From Allacma fusca (taxonomy: Eukaryota; Arthropoda; Collembola; Symphypleona; Sminthuridae): a DNA stretch of 64,000 nt. Both the position numbers and the translations under genes were made by a program. Position 1 is the stretch's first letter. Each line of letters begins with the position of its first letter. The notes below the pieces were generated by a model, which did not search any database, had not been told where the DNA came from, and worked only from the letters and a program-made list of their open reading frames with translations. Below are positions 29,925-42,300 of the stretch, piece by piece. Location of the stretch: assembly GCA_947179485.1 (NCBI GenBank), contig OX359250.1, positions 39,834,783 to 39,898,782 on the forward strand, written 5' to 3'.

Positions 29925-32900
29925 ATGAATATAATTTCTAAAAGCAATTTTTTAAAATATTCCGAACCAAAAAGTGAAAAAGTAGAGTTAGAAAGGATTC
30001 TCACACTCCCTTTGCCACCATACAAACCCCTGATCCAGAAGGACCCACTATCCAACTCAGAATGCATGCTAGTGATTGGCTACCGGGAAATTTACAAGAA
30101 GCGTCAAAGGATACAATTCCTTCGAGCGGAAATGGGCCTCCCAGAAGATCCACTACAGCCAACGGTAGCGAAGAGTCTGTCTCAGCTGTCCATGATGAGT
30201 TTTTTGGCCCCTGGAGGTGCTGCGAGTAGTGCGGGTTCCAAGAAAAGCGCTGGTTCTAAAAAGCCAGCGAAACCCCTGGCATCGAAAGCATCAAAGAAGG
30301 GCCCACTAAATAAAAAAGCGAAACCATTGATAAAACCAAAGTATCAAGCCATGCATGCCAAATATAATTTCAAGAAGAAGGCCTCCGTAGTTGACACTAA
30401 AGCTCTGTGGGAAAAACGGAAAGCAATGATGAAGGGCTACGGTCGTGTGGGCAAGGTTAACAAGCCTGCAAAACCGAAGAAGGCCGCCCCGAAGCTTATC
30501 GGCAAGGGGGGTTTCCATCAACACTTACACTTGGACGATAACATTACAAATGATGAAACAGTGAAACTCGACAAGGAACTTGATCAGGAATTGGACACTG
30601 TGGAGCCCAGCAAAGTCACTACGATGAGTATCGACCCGACCCTAATCGAACAACCGGTTTTGGAGCAAGACTTCCTCATGCATGAGATCCCAGAAGTGGA
30701 AGAGGATGAGCGTCATATGGTGTTTATGACCAAAATGCCAGATGATAGTGATGATGATGATGACGAGGAGGGGGCCCTCGTACCCAAAAAATTAGGCACT
30801 GCGGACGAGAAAGACAACGAGTGGCTCATCCTCTCCGACACGGACAGTCTGGAACGTCAGGACAGGAAAGAAGCCGAAAGGCTGTACAAGCAAAAGCCAG
30901 CCTGGATGATCCATGGGATTAGTTATGAGAGTCAACATTTCATAAATAAGTTCAGATGGTACCTTTTATCCTCGAAATTGACGGGACGAAGTCCCTATTA
31001 CACAAGACCAAACCACAAACAAAAGATCTTGGAGATCGTCCTACATCGGAGGAAAGAATTTATCTTCTTCATTACCTCTGTACTCCTTTGGCTGGGTTTT
31101 GTCCTCTTCTTCCAGGCTTTCATCGATATCTTGATGCTCAGTGGGGATGATGAATACTCCGTGAAGGAGCGAAATGAGATCGACAAATATTTTGTGTTCG
31201 TTGTTTTCATTGCTGGTCAATTAGGCGTTGTGGCAATATGGGGGATTTTGCTACTTCTGAATTACGGACTCAGGCTCGCCCATTATGTCAATATTTGGTC
31301 CGTTTCTGTGACTGGTAAGTAATTAAGATTAATGTTCTATGTACAAAACATTTTGATGTTAAATACATTTTACAGAATTTTGAAGCGTAGCCGAACTCAT
31401 ATCGAAGTTTGTAAAAATGCTTTACATCGTCAGAGATGGAGACCAACGCTGGGAAAGGAATAGTGAGAGTGACAGCTTATCATCATGTGGTCTTTCTGAT
31501 CTACTGCATCGTCATCATCACTTGCTTCTACATCGAGTACCCCAAAAATATCAAGGGCTGCATGGGTACCATCACAGCTCTCTTCATTCGGAACTTCATC
31601 CCAAAAGTGTTGGATTCAGATTCGGAAAATTACCTCACGATGTTAAGGATACTGGGGGTAGCCCTACATCTGTATGTCATCTACTGCGTTCACATTACCT
31701 ACACGATCATCCACATCATGTGTATTGTGCTGAGGAATGCTTCTGAAATGTGGAATCTTAAATTTGCACTTCGATTCGGTCAAAGTAAGATTTGCTTTAA
31801 ATTGAATTTTTTTCCTGGTTCTTTCAAAATTCCCAGGGTAATGTTGTTGACTGTCGGGAATGGGCTTAGTTCCAATGGGTGAATCGGGATACTTGAAGCA
31901 GTTACGAGTACGGGGGACAGTGATGAAGTTGTGGCTTCATCATAGACTGCTCAATGGACTGTGTTCCCAACTCGGAGATGTCTTTGCGATGCCTCTCATG
32001 TTAATGTTTATAGTCCAGGTATGTAAGTATTTGTAATTAAAGAATTCCACATCTGTAGGATTTATTTTATTTTAATGAATACAAATCTATCTATCCTCCA
32101 GCTTGGGATCGTGACCTGGTGTGCCGTAATATTGTTTAGGAACGCTTACGTCACGGAAAAAGCCAGGGAGGACCAATTGGGACATAAACAATGGTTTAAA
32201 CATGTAAGGTTGACATAAGTGTAGTAACCTACAGCTGCGTTCAAGAGCTCAGTAATTCAGTAACTTGATATTTAAAAATGTCATTAGGGTCAGTATCCTG
32301 ATACGGTGACCGACTTTCTTATCTATTAAACTGTTTGCTGAGTCAATTTTGAGGGCCTGGTCCCAAATTCGGAATTACTTAACCTGAGCGCAGGTCTGGA
32401 GTACCTACAATTGTGTACCACGTTTCACATACCAATGATAATACTAATGAATAACAATAAATGGAAGCAATGTCAAATGTGTGACCTGGTCTTTATCCTT
32501 TGATTTGCTTTCAGAGCAAAGAGTTACAACCTAGCCGTTTAGAAGATGTGTTGTCCATTGTGATGGTCATGGGCTACATGACCTACGAGTTTGTCGTCAC
32601 TGCAACATACCTGTCTGGCGCTGGTCAGGCCGTTAGTTCAGTTTTAACATCCACATTTATAATGCTACTGTATCTGCATGCTTTGCACGCTAATACTGGG
32701 TCATATCATATGTGTATTTATAATTAGGTATATATCTCTTTCCCCGAATTTTTAGCAGCTGGGACATATTATTCAGCCCCATGTTTTAGCACATCTCATT
32801 GTAAATTTTACGAAAAATAACCCACAGGGTAATCACTTTCGTTGGTCTAATAGTTTCGAGATGGGTTTGAATTCGTGAGGAGAAAAGGTCTGATCTTGTG

Positions 32901-33905
32901 TCATACATCTCATGAGCGTCGACTTGTCCAGAGTCTCCAGTGGAGCTATTCAGCGACGGATGCCCAGAAAGTTAACTTGTTGGGATTCTTTTCCGTCACC
33001 CGTGAAACAATGCTGTCATTCCTCACTATTGCCCTTCTATTATGGTCCCTGATTATTCAGCTTCAGGCTGAAAATAGAGGAGTGATAGTTGTGTTCACCC
33101 CCAATTGTGATGTAGAACCCAAACGGCAGAATGTTAGTAACCCCGATAGTGATAATTTCTGCCGAAAGAAGATATGGTATGTTGTTGTCACCATTGTGTC
33201 TCATTCTTAGCTTGAATAATTACAGCAATCCTTTTTGTGATACTAATGTATCTTGTAAATTTGTATAGGGTGTTACATTCCCAAATGGAAAATTCTATTA
33301 AGCTAATCCAAAACAAGCAGTTGAATGACCACCTTGTGGAGAATGCAAGGAGAAGAAGACGCAGGAGACATGTATCAATGGACAGGAACATTGACATCAC
33401 CACAAAAATGAAGTGGTTAGAGGGTCAAGTGTACAGCCACCCGGGATATGTCGAGGGTAATTGTCTCAAGCCCCTTGATAGAAATCTGTCGTACTGGCAG
33501 GGACTGCAGAATTATTACTTACACTTCCATGAGCCTTGCCACAGTAAAATTCTGAATATGACACTCATGGTACCCAAGTTGTTTGATTCGGGAAAGAACG
33601 TCTGGCTGGGTAGGAATTCCATAGACTGTGGTTTGATTCCATTTCCTTTCCGGAACAGCTTGAACAATCGGGACTGCTCAGGAAACAACCAAAGCTTCTA
33701 TGATGACTGCGGATGGAGGAAGAGCCCTGCCGATGAGGGCATTTGGAATCGGAAGGGAAACGAGACCTTGTACAAAATCCAATTCCTTATGAAGAGTGGT
33801 AGGCAGATTGGTTGCTGGAACATTTTGGGTGCTATTCAACGATGTCGTCGTATCCAGGAAATGGGATTGGAAGAAGAAATATGTCACATGAAGGCCTATT
33901 CATGA
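29925..33905 (+). CDS. 7TM gustatory-receptor-like protein with C-terminal ectodomain
   Basis: Seven exons give one phase-consistent frame of about 1017 codons: 29925-31314, 31434-31784, 31870-32018, 32102-32203, 32515-32623, 32861-33176, 33269-33905. The exon 5/6 borders are the least certain. The first about 370 residues are cytoplasm-like: a Lys/Ala/Pro-rich block and then an acidic block (DDSDDDDDEE). Seven hydrophobic segments follow: two in exon 1 (EFIFFITSVLLWLGFVLFF; YFVFVVFIAGQLGVVAIWG), two in exon 2, one across exons 3/4, one in exon 5 and one in exon 6 (MLSFLTIALLLWSLIIQL). The last is preceded by KVNLLGFFSVTRETMLSF, typical of the final helix of the 7tm_7 (insect gustatory receptor-like) family. 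About 250 residues follow, with many Cys and four N-glycosylation sequons, which is extracellular by this topology and unusual for the family. Ligand unknown. Confidence 0.6.
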
Positions 33906-35284
33906 AAGAGTGATTCGATGTGATACGAATAACCAGAGTATCCCTATAAGACACCATCAAATCGAAATGGAAAATCAGTTGAAAATTAAATACTAACAAT
34001 AAGTCAGATAACCGCAACTCCAACTGTAATAATTGATCATTCTTTTGAAAATAATCTTATTCCTAACAACCGGGTATTTGATTTATTGTAGCTACTGAAC
34101 ATAGAATGTTGTTTTAATACAGAGATGATATGTTGTAAAAAAAGCAGTATTAAAAATAAGTAACCGGGAATAGTTTACAAAAAGAATAACTGGCTGTAAG
34201 AGTAGAAGTGAAAAATATTTCTCGAGAAGAAATTTCAGAGGGATTTTGAGGCTATTGTGAATTAAAGACCAAGAAGCACTCCAGTTTTTAAAAGGTAATG
34301 TTTCGTAAAACCTCGGTTATTTTATAAAATCATTTTGAAGTAATTCATAACCTTCCCTTACGTTTTTGAGTAAAGTGGGCTCAAATCTTTACCCTACAAG
34401 CTACAACTCCATACCTTCGAGATATTTTTATACTGGAAATGGCATCCGTGATAAAATGACAAAAATTTCTTCAATTTGGCTCATGAGGCTGAATTTCTCC
34501 TTGCTTGCTCCATATTTTTTCAAGCTATGCCCACAATTCTACAATATTTTTTTATATGAATAAAAATGATACTTTTGAATTCCTTTAAAATATCCTACGG
34601 TCCTTAAAAGATGCAAACGGAATGAGACTCCAGTTATTTTCCAGAAAGAATTTTCCTTTTACGAGCTTCTCTTATAGTGACAGTGCACTGTGTAGAGAAA
34701 ACCTTGCTCTTATTAAAACACTCATAAATAGAAAACAATTTGTTTGCCTCTATTTAGCCGGATTTAGATGATTTTATCTAGGCTCGCCCCTATGGGAATA
34801 CCACTTGTGTTCACGATTTTAATGCATAAGTTGTCAATTTGTCATTAGATATAAAAATGAGCGTAATTATGCATGTATTCCCCAAAACACCTTGACAACA
34901 TCAGGACTCTGCTCTCAATAAACATATTCAGCCTTGCATAGATATATGAAAACGATTCACAATGTATGTGTCTGCTAGAGCTATCCTGTTATACTGAAGG
35001 GAATCTGCAATTGTACAAAAGACATTATCTGAATTTGAACAATGCTCACTGCATAATTAGCAAATGATCTCACGTTTGACAGTAATCAGTTTCAAGTTTA
35101 TGGGCTGATGTATCGATTGGAAGGTGTCAACAAATCTACTTCGAAAAAAATAACATATTACTTATGTCACTTACATAGATATAGATATATAAGTATCGAC
35201 TTCCAGATTCCTAACGTAAATATGATGGAATACTTTTTTATCACTGGTAACACCGTAACTGAAAGTACATGTCGGATTTTTTCG
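33906..35284. other. Intergenic, no gene seen
   Basis: AT-rich DNA with only short frames between the receptor gene and the chitinase promoter. Confidence 0.5.
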
Positions 35285-35292
35285 TATATAAG
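35285..35292 (+). promoter_or_regulatory. TATA box of the chitinase-like gene
   Basis: TATATAAG lies 87 bases before the ATG at 35379. Transcription starting about 30 bases downstream would give a 5' UTR of about 60 bases, a normal arthropod layout. Confidence 0.55.
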
Positions 35293-35378
35293 GTGATCAA
35301 TGGACTCATATGGAAGTATTCATCTGTGAACTTTTGTCGGATCTGCAATTTGTAATATCTAACTTCATTTTTAAAAAA

Positions 35379-36503
35379 ATGAAACTCTTTTTACTTGTAC
35401 TTGGGGTCTTTGCTGCTGCTTCAGCCGCTGGTAACGTTTTGAAGCTAACGCTACATTATTTCGTATTATATATATTTTTTAAAACAGAATAATTAAGTTG
35501 ATTATATGTATGTTCCTTTAGTCGTTCAAAAAATCATACTAAATGGTATTGCTATATGTTTTTGTTGGAAAGGGGATATCGTTAATTAAAAAACTGTTAA
35601 CAGTAAATGAATGTTACAGGACCCAAATTCGCCCCTTACTTTGATCTAACTTTGGAAAATGGACCAACGCTGCTGGATATTGCTACGAAATCTAACCAGA
35701 AGTCTTTCACATTAGCCTTTGCCCTGGGCTCTCATGCAGGATGTGTCCCCATGTGGGGAGGGATGGTTCCTTTGGACGATCCTCAAATCATCGCTGGGAT
35801 CCGAGAGTTGCAGAGGCAAGGTGGTGAGTTCATCGTTGCGACCGGAGGAGCTATGGGACCGTACCTTGAACACTTTTGTCAAACCTCGGATGATCTCTTC
35901 AATGCTTACAAGACCATTTTGGACACGGTGGGAACTGACCATTTGGATATTGATGTGGAAGCCCCTCTTAACCTCGACTTGGTCAACAAAGCCCTCGCCA
36001 GACTCCAACGGGAGAGACCAGCCACAACCCTTAGTTACACTCTCATGATCCAAGGTGAGGATTACGGTCTCACTCCAGCATTGGGCGTGGAAGTGCTCAA
36101 GAGTGCCAAAGCCAATGGCGTCCGAGTGGATGTTGTCAATGCCATGACGATGGAATTCGGAGGTACCAGTCCCACTTGGGGAGAAACGGTGGTAGGTGCT
36201 GCCCGGTCTGTCCTTCGTCAAATCAAGGAGGAGGTCTGGCCCGAGAAGTCAGAAGCAGAGCTGAAGAAGATGCTGGGAATTACCCCCATGATCGGGAGAA
36301 ACTATAACGGACGAGTGCTGGAAACCTCAGATGCTCGTTATGTCGTCCAATGGGCTAATGACAACCAAATCGGCTACCTCGGTTTCTGGTCATCCGCCCG
36401 GGACAACGGAGGCTGTCCTGGAGCTGTGTCCCCTCATTGCAGCGGGGCGTCTCAACAATCCGAGTTTGAATTCACACGCATTTTCCAGGGATTCAGAGGT
36501 TAA
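35379..36503 (+). CDS. Secreted GH18 chitinase-like enzyme, bacterial type
   Basis: Two exons, 35379-35430 and 35620-36503, joined in phase, give 311 residues. The first exon is almost exactly a signal peptide (MKLFLLVLGVFAAASAA). The mature part is a GH18 TIM barrel: FTLAFALGSHAGCVPMWGG, then the catalytic LDIDVE (D127, D129, E131), VDVVNAMTMEFG, ITPMIG and GYLGFWSSARD. This wording resembles GH18 chitinases of actinobacteria and fungi more than the multi-domain arthropod cuticle chitinases. No chitin-binding domain is attached. The intron and TATA box show it is a host gene, so an old transfer from a microbe is possible. A digestive or cuticle-related role is only a guess. Confidence 0.88.
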
Positions 36504-37716
36504 GATCCTAAATACTAAATCGGATCGTTACAAGTTTGTATGAAGCAGATTTTTATGAAAGTTTTTTATTTAATGTGATTACATAGTCAAAATTATGTAT
36601 AGCATTTGAAATGAAAGTTATTTCACCATCCATATGTAATGGTTAATTACATACGTATCTATGTGATCACATTAGTTACCTCACATCAAGTAATCAATAA
36701 CAATAATTACCCGTTGTGCTCTTTTAACTAAGTGGACACGTTGTTCAAAATTATTGTTGACTTTTGCTCTCTATAAAGTATGATTACTTTGTTTTTGTGA
36801 ATAAAGCACTACAGATACCTTTGAACGCAGCTAAAAGTGCCGACAAATTCATTTGATTTGATAATTTGTTATCAATTAGCGTATGACTTTGCAGTAAAAT
36901 CTCTTTATAAGGGATCTCTCATTAAAAGTCAAGCCCTCGGTATCGCTATATCAATTTACAAAATGCCTTGGAACCTGCTTCTAAGATATTTTTATATAAG
37001 GGACAAAATCTCCCGTCCCTGATGACTTCTGAGTCCCTTAAAACGAGAGGTCCTTTAAGTGTTCCTTATAAAGAGGTTTTACTCATCCAGTAACTAATTG
37101 ACACATGAAGGATTAAATATTCCTGAATGGCTGAATCACAATTTTTCCTGCCGCATTTACAGACAGATTTCGAGCATCTCTATAGTTGACACTTGTAAAT
37201 TAGATACTGTATGACTTTGTGGAATGATGGGGAACGTGTCAGAACCGATAAGAGCATCACACCCGCTGATTGTGAGATGTGTACGATAATGGAACGATAA
37301 ATGCCAATCATAAATGATTGAAATGAGATTACAAATATAGTTAATCGATAACTATTGCGGATGTTGTATTTATATAACTACACTGAAATCTTTTGACATC
37401 TAATATGTAATTATAAACGAACACGAATTTAAAACTAAACGAATTAGCCCATAGGAAAGTGTTTGTAAATAAATGCAAAGGGATTTTTAGTTCGCTATAA
37501 GTAGCAAAAATAATCCAATCTGAATGAGAAGAGGTATTAAAATGAATGAATTAAAAGGTTCCTCTACACAAGCTCTAAGGTTGACATTGACAGGATAATG
37601 AGGGGAACTGGACCAATATAGTAACAATAGCAAGGAAGCAAATAGCCAAAAAAAAATAACAGAAATCCCGAGCTCCGGCACTTATCTTCAATCTTGACAA
37701 AAGTCCGGCTCTGAAC
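36504..37716. other. Convergent intergenic region
   Basis: 3' sides of the chitinase-like gene (+) and the NYN-CCCH gene (-). No further gene seen. Confidence 0.5.
36800..36805 (+). terminator. Poly(A) signal of the chitinase-like gene
   Basis: AATAAA 297 bases after the stop codon, the first good signal on the + strand. Confidence 0.5.
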
Positions 37717-39356
37717 TTACTGATTCAAAGGACACTCATCCGTCCAATGAAGGCCTATCTCCAAACAGCGTAGACATCGAACCTCCTTCACATCATGTGC
37801 AAATGGACATAGATACGGCCGGTCCCTGTAGTCACAGTAGGCAAGAGTGCAAAATCTTGATTTGTACCTGTACCGTTGCATGGGTCCGATCTGTGGATTT
37901 TTCTTGAAATATTCTTTTTCCTCGGGACTATGGGTGTAGCGACATTGGATACCATTTTTACACCAGAATCTGTACATGCAGTGTTCGGAGTACCTTGTAT
38001 GATTTTTCTTTGTTTTCTGTTTCACCGGCTGGAAATTTATATCAAAATAATCTTCAGGGTTCAAACTTGCATTATCTTCTAGTTCTATTTCATCAGGGAG
38101 GTGTTCATCATCAACGTCCAGGTCATTCAAATTCGGATCTCGGTATTGAAGGAAATTAATATAAGTTTGGAACTCCACACAATTTTCAAGATTATTCTTA
38201 AGGAATTTTGCTTTGGACCACACATGGTCAGTGAAGTCATAGGTACTTCTCTTGTCTCCAGATTTGGTGTATTTCTCTTCCAGGCAAACTACCACTGCAA
38301 AATGCCGGTCTGTTAAGAACAGCCCTCTGGTGGGGAGGGAGAAAAGTCTGGATGAGGTGTCAATCACCTTATGGATGAACGCATCCTTTGCTGGCTTCTT
38401 CCAAACACCGGGCGAGTCCGAGAATCTACAAGGATTCAAATATGAAATTAATCATTGAATCAAGACACAATTAAAAAGCATCACAAATTATCCTTGCAAA
38501 ATTTTTCTTCTAAAGAACTGCATTTACTTTCACGTAATTACATATCTGTAGGTGCATGGGATTGCAGAGTAACATTGGATTTGTAGCAAAAACAAGACAA
38601 GGGAAGTCATTGTGACTTATAGTCACTGCAATTATATTAGACTTGTATAGCTTATAAACTTCTTAGTTAGCATAATACAGCCCAGTAAATTACGAATGGT
38701 CAAAAACGAAGGACAGCTTACATGAGGACCAAACTTCGCTCCCTAGGAACCCTGAGGCTCCATTCAGTCTCACAGAAAGTGATTTCATGGAAGACAGAGT
38801 CAATGAAGAAGATTTGGACGCATTGGTTCTGACGACATTCCCTTGCAATCCCATCCGACAGGGAATTTTTAAACGCCCAGACATGAACGTTCCATCCATA
38901 TTTCTCTGCCTTTTGAACCACGGGAAGCATGTCTCGGTCCCCACTAAATAAGATGAAGGTCCTCAAGGTACCCACCTTGTCCGCGGAGTACTGGACGCAG
39001 TCCTCCACAGCATCCGCCGTCAGAGACGTGTCCGTCTCCTTCTCCTTGGAGGCAAAGCTCTTCTTGCAAGTATGAACCTCAATCTCCTTGCGCCTGATGG
39101 CCTTCCAGACCGTGTCCAGAGCCGGAGGCTCGGACCCATACAACTTCCCACAAAGAACTTGCTTCCCCTCACAAGCCAAGTCTACCAATTTCCCTATATC
39201 GATCCGACAGCACACATCCTGGATTTTTGGTAAGTAACCCTTGAGCCGTGCCGAGTGCTTTTGAGTGTTGATGAATATATTGGAATTATCAATGTATACA
39301 ATGGCAACACCTTGAGGAAATAAATCCATCTTGTTTTTATATCTTGGAGATTTCAA
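37717..39356 (-). CDS. NYN-domain and CCCH zinc-finger protein (putative RNase)
   Basis: Two exons on -, 39356-38722 and 38425-37717, with a GTAAGC donor, a CTTGTAG acceptor and matching phase; 447 residues from the first ATG (a second, before DLFPQGVAIV, is possible). Exon 1 is an NYN/PIN-like nuclease domain: the acidic residues D23 (VYIDNSNIF), D109/D115, and D140 and D142 (FSGDRDMLP) are in place. Exon 2 has a CCCH finger (CMYRFWCKNGIQCRYTH), a second finger-like CTLAYCDYRDRPYLCPFAH and a terminal CLRCLEIGLHWTDEC knuckle. The domain combination recalls the Regnase idea, but the order and zinc content differ, so it is not named as such. Likely binds and cuts RNA. Confidence 0.75.
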
Positions 39357-42300
39357 GTCTGGTAATTATTTTTTGCACAGCGACCAGAGATCTGGAACTG
39401 GCCGGAGGACTCTTTTGATTATCGTGAGTCTTCAAATTTCAATAAAATTGAAATGAGGAATAATTCACAAGGAACCCCAACTTGGCACATTTCTGTCGGT
39501 GCCACTTATTGCCTGTGGCCTAAATGCAACACTAACCTGAGCCCTGATTCTCAAGAGGGTGTAAGGTCGGGATGATGGAAAAGTCAAACGTCTTGGATGT
39601 CAATCATGCGTAGACCTCTAGCATCTAGATTTCATGTATCTATAAGAAGTACATCTAGATACATGTACTTTCGATAACATTCTCAGTATTTCATTGTGAT
39701 CCCCGACCGAAGCACATCGTCTTAGGTTTAAGACACTTAACAAACCAGAGATATTAGAAATGGTTCGGGAATGCTTTGTATAAATTTCACTCCCCTTCAT
39801 TCATCTTGAATTGTCAGCGATTTTGAAATATGAGAACTCAAATGCTTGCTTAATATATATGAAAGTTAATATTTCTATTTTCCCGTTTGAACCTTTGGGT
39901 TTTTTTAGTGCTCATCACATTTCAGTTCAAATAAATGCTATACGTACTTCAAGCAATAGTCCCATGGTTGTTTGAAATTATTCAAGCTGAGAACAGCATG
40001 AGCTCTAGGAAGTTTACAAATATCTAATTACTCTTACTCAAAAGCTCCAGACCTTTTCTAACATCAACAAGAATAAGCTTTAAAAAAATCTATTATGTGG
40101 GTATCTATATTTACAGCAATTTGTTCCTTAGCTTTCTTCTGTCTCATTATATTTTTTTAGTGAGAACTATCTACACTATAGTTAAGTACATAAATACAGC
40201 TAGCTTGGATTTTTCTATCAGCTATTGATTTCAACTGGGATGAGAAGCCCAGCATTTACTAGTTATTTTTGACAAAAGTCTCTTTTCCTTTGCTCTAAAC
40301 GTAATAATTGCAGGGTCGTCTCTCACCACGCAATAGATATTCTGCCACGCAAGACCAGAGCAAACTTTAATAGATGTAATCATTGTTTACAATTCGGGCT
40401 GCAAAATAAACGATGATACTAATAATCAGTCATCCCTCCCCATATTTGTACTTGTATTTTAATTTTGCACTCCCAGGGACAGATGCTACTATTACTGGAG
40501 GTTCGTGTCCAACCTGTAGTCCACATAATTGCTTGCAATTAGCATTGCCAGCCATCCCTGGCCTTTAGAATTGATAACTTGGAATGGTAATTGGCTGAAA
40601 TTCCCTCCTGGACAATCAGCCTTAACACGCCTGAATAAATGACGTTGGGATAATGTTGTGAGCTCCTCCTGACATGCTATTTGTTTAAAGTTTTTCTTTT
40701 TAGAAAGCTGCTCTAGTAGATCACACATAAAAAATGTCATGTTTTCATGATATGCTTTTTAATATAATAACAATCCGTATCATTTGCAATCAGAGTATGT
40801 ATAACTCATGTCATGAGCTCGGTATTGAATTGAGCCATATACAGAGTCTCAATAGGACAATTCCCATTCTTTGTGTGTTTTCGTGCCATCTTTTTTAGTA
40901 CGTTGGGCCTTGCAGCAACACGTGGGGAAAGGAACGGAGATAAACACATAGTGCAGAAAGAAAATTAACCTAGGATTGTCTATCCTCAATGGGAGATACT
41001 GGACAAGTGGACACGGACGATAATCACATAATATTTCTGGAAATTGACATGTCCTCAAGTGAATTCATGATGGTAAGTGTTTTTCTAACTTACAAAATTG
41101 ACATAATTGCATGACTCAGAAAATACGAGATTGCGTAATGACAGGCTCGCAGCTCCTTATGACTCTGTTATTATAGTTCGCTGTTAAAACTCTCATATAA
41201 TTACATAAGTTCATATGCCTCATCTAACATTTTAAGTGTGAGTGTGTCTATACACAGTGGGCTCGTATACAAGAGCGCTCGTAAATGAACTATAACGAAA
41301 TGCTCCTACCAGAAAAATTAGCATTGTCGTAAATAATTGGAATACGTCAGCGCATTTTTACTGGTATAGAGAAAATCAATGTTTAAGAGAATACACTGGG
41401 ATTATTATTTTTGTAGGGTGAGTTAACATGCTGTAAATCATTGGCGACATGGATCTCAATCCCTTTTGTTGTGAACACTTCGGCATGGGAGTAGTAATAC
41501 GGCCTAAGCATTGAATGTAAAAATGCAAAAGGACTTACACTCTCGATTTAAACGTTACAAAGTCCTTATTTATACTTTTTACTGTAGTGGAGAGGTATAC
41601 TTACATTTGACACCTTTCAGAGCTCCTGTTGTACAGTACAGACTACAGACTGCACTGTACAACCAGAGCTGCCTATGGACTCCACGTATTTGAAGATCTG
41701 ATTTGTAGTGTTTACATATTGCGAATTTGAATTTGCGTTGATAATGCTTGCTCGTGTGCTAATAAAACACTCTAGAACGATCTGCATGACTATGTACCAT
41801 CCCATTCATTTCACTATTGTGTAATAATTTTTAGCAGTTGATGGCCGGTCATATGTTTGAGATGAGAAGAAACAATTTTCAAGGTTTCCTCTCGTACCGT
41901 TCATGTGCCAGTCCTCTGTAGCAAACAGACATATACAGTAGTTTTAAGGGAATTGTATTCTTTTAGAAATGAATTGCTACTGACTTCATGGATGTACGAA
42001 TCCCTGGATTTTTTTTTGTCCTTTTCCTACAATTGTATTCGTGAGTGTTTCCCCACGGGCAAAAACCTGTACGTTACTACTGGCTTCCTCAGGCTCCATG
42101 TATGTATATGTATGATGAGCTGGAGCTGTATGTATGTGGTGGATGTCCAAATTCCGTAATAATTATTGTAAATTCTTTCCAAAGGAAAATACAGTATTGG
42201 AAGTTCAGGGGAATTTTATTGTACGAACATACAGATACATGCTACTAGGCCTCTCCACTATGAAATGATTAGTAGTTTTGTCAGTGGAATATTTTAGAGG

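Noticed and set aside
31417..31746. A frame starting MLYIVRDGDQRWERNSE in exon 2 of the receptor, suggesting a frameshift
   Set aside because: An acceptor at 31431-31433 gives a phase-correct join to exon 1 and leads straight into the membrane segments, so no frameshift is needed.
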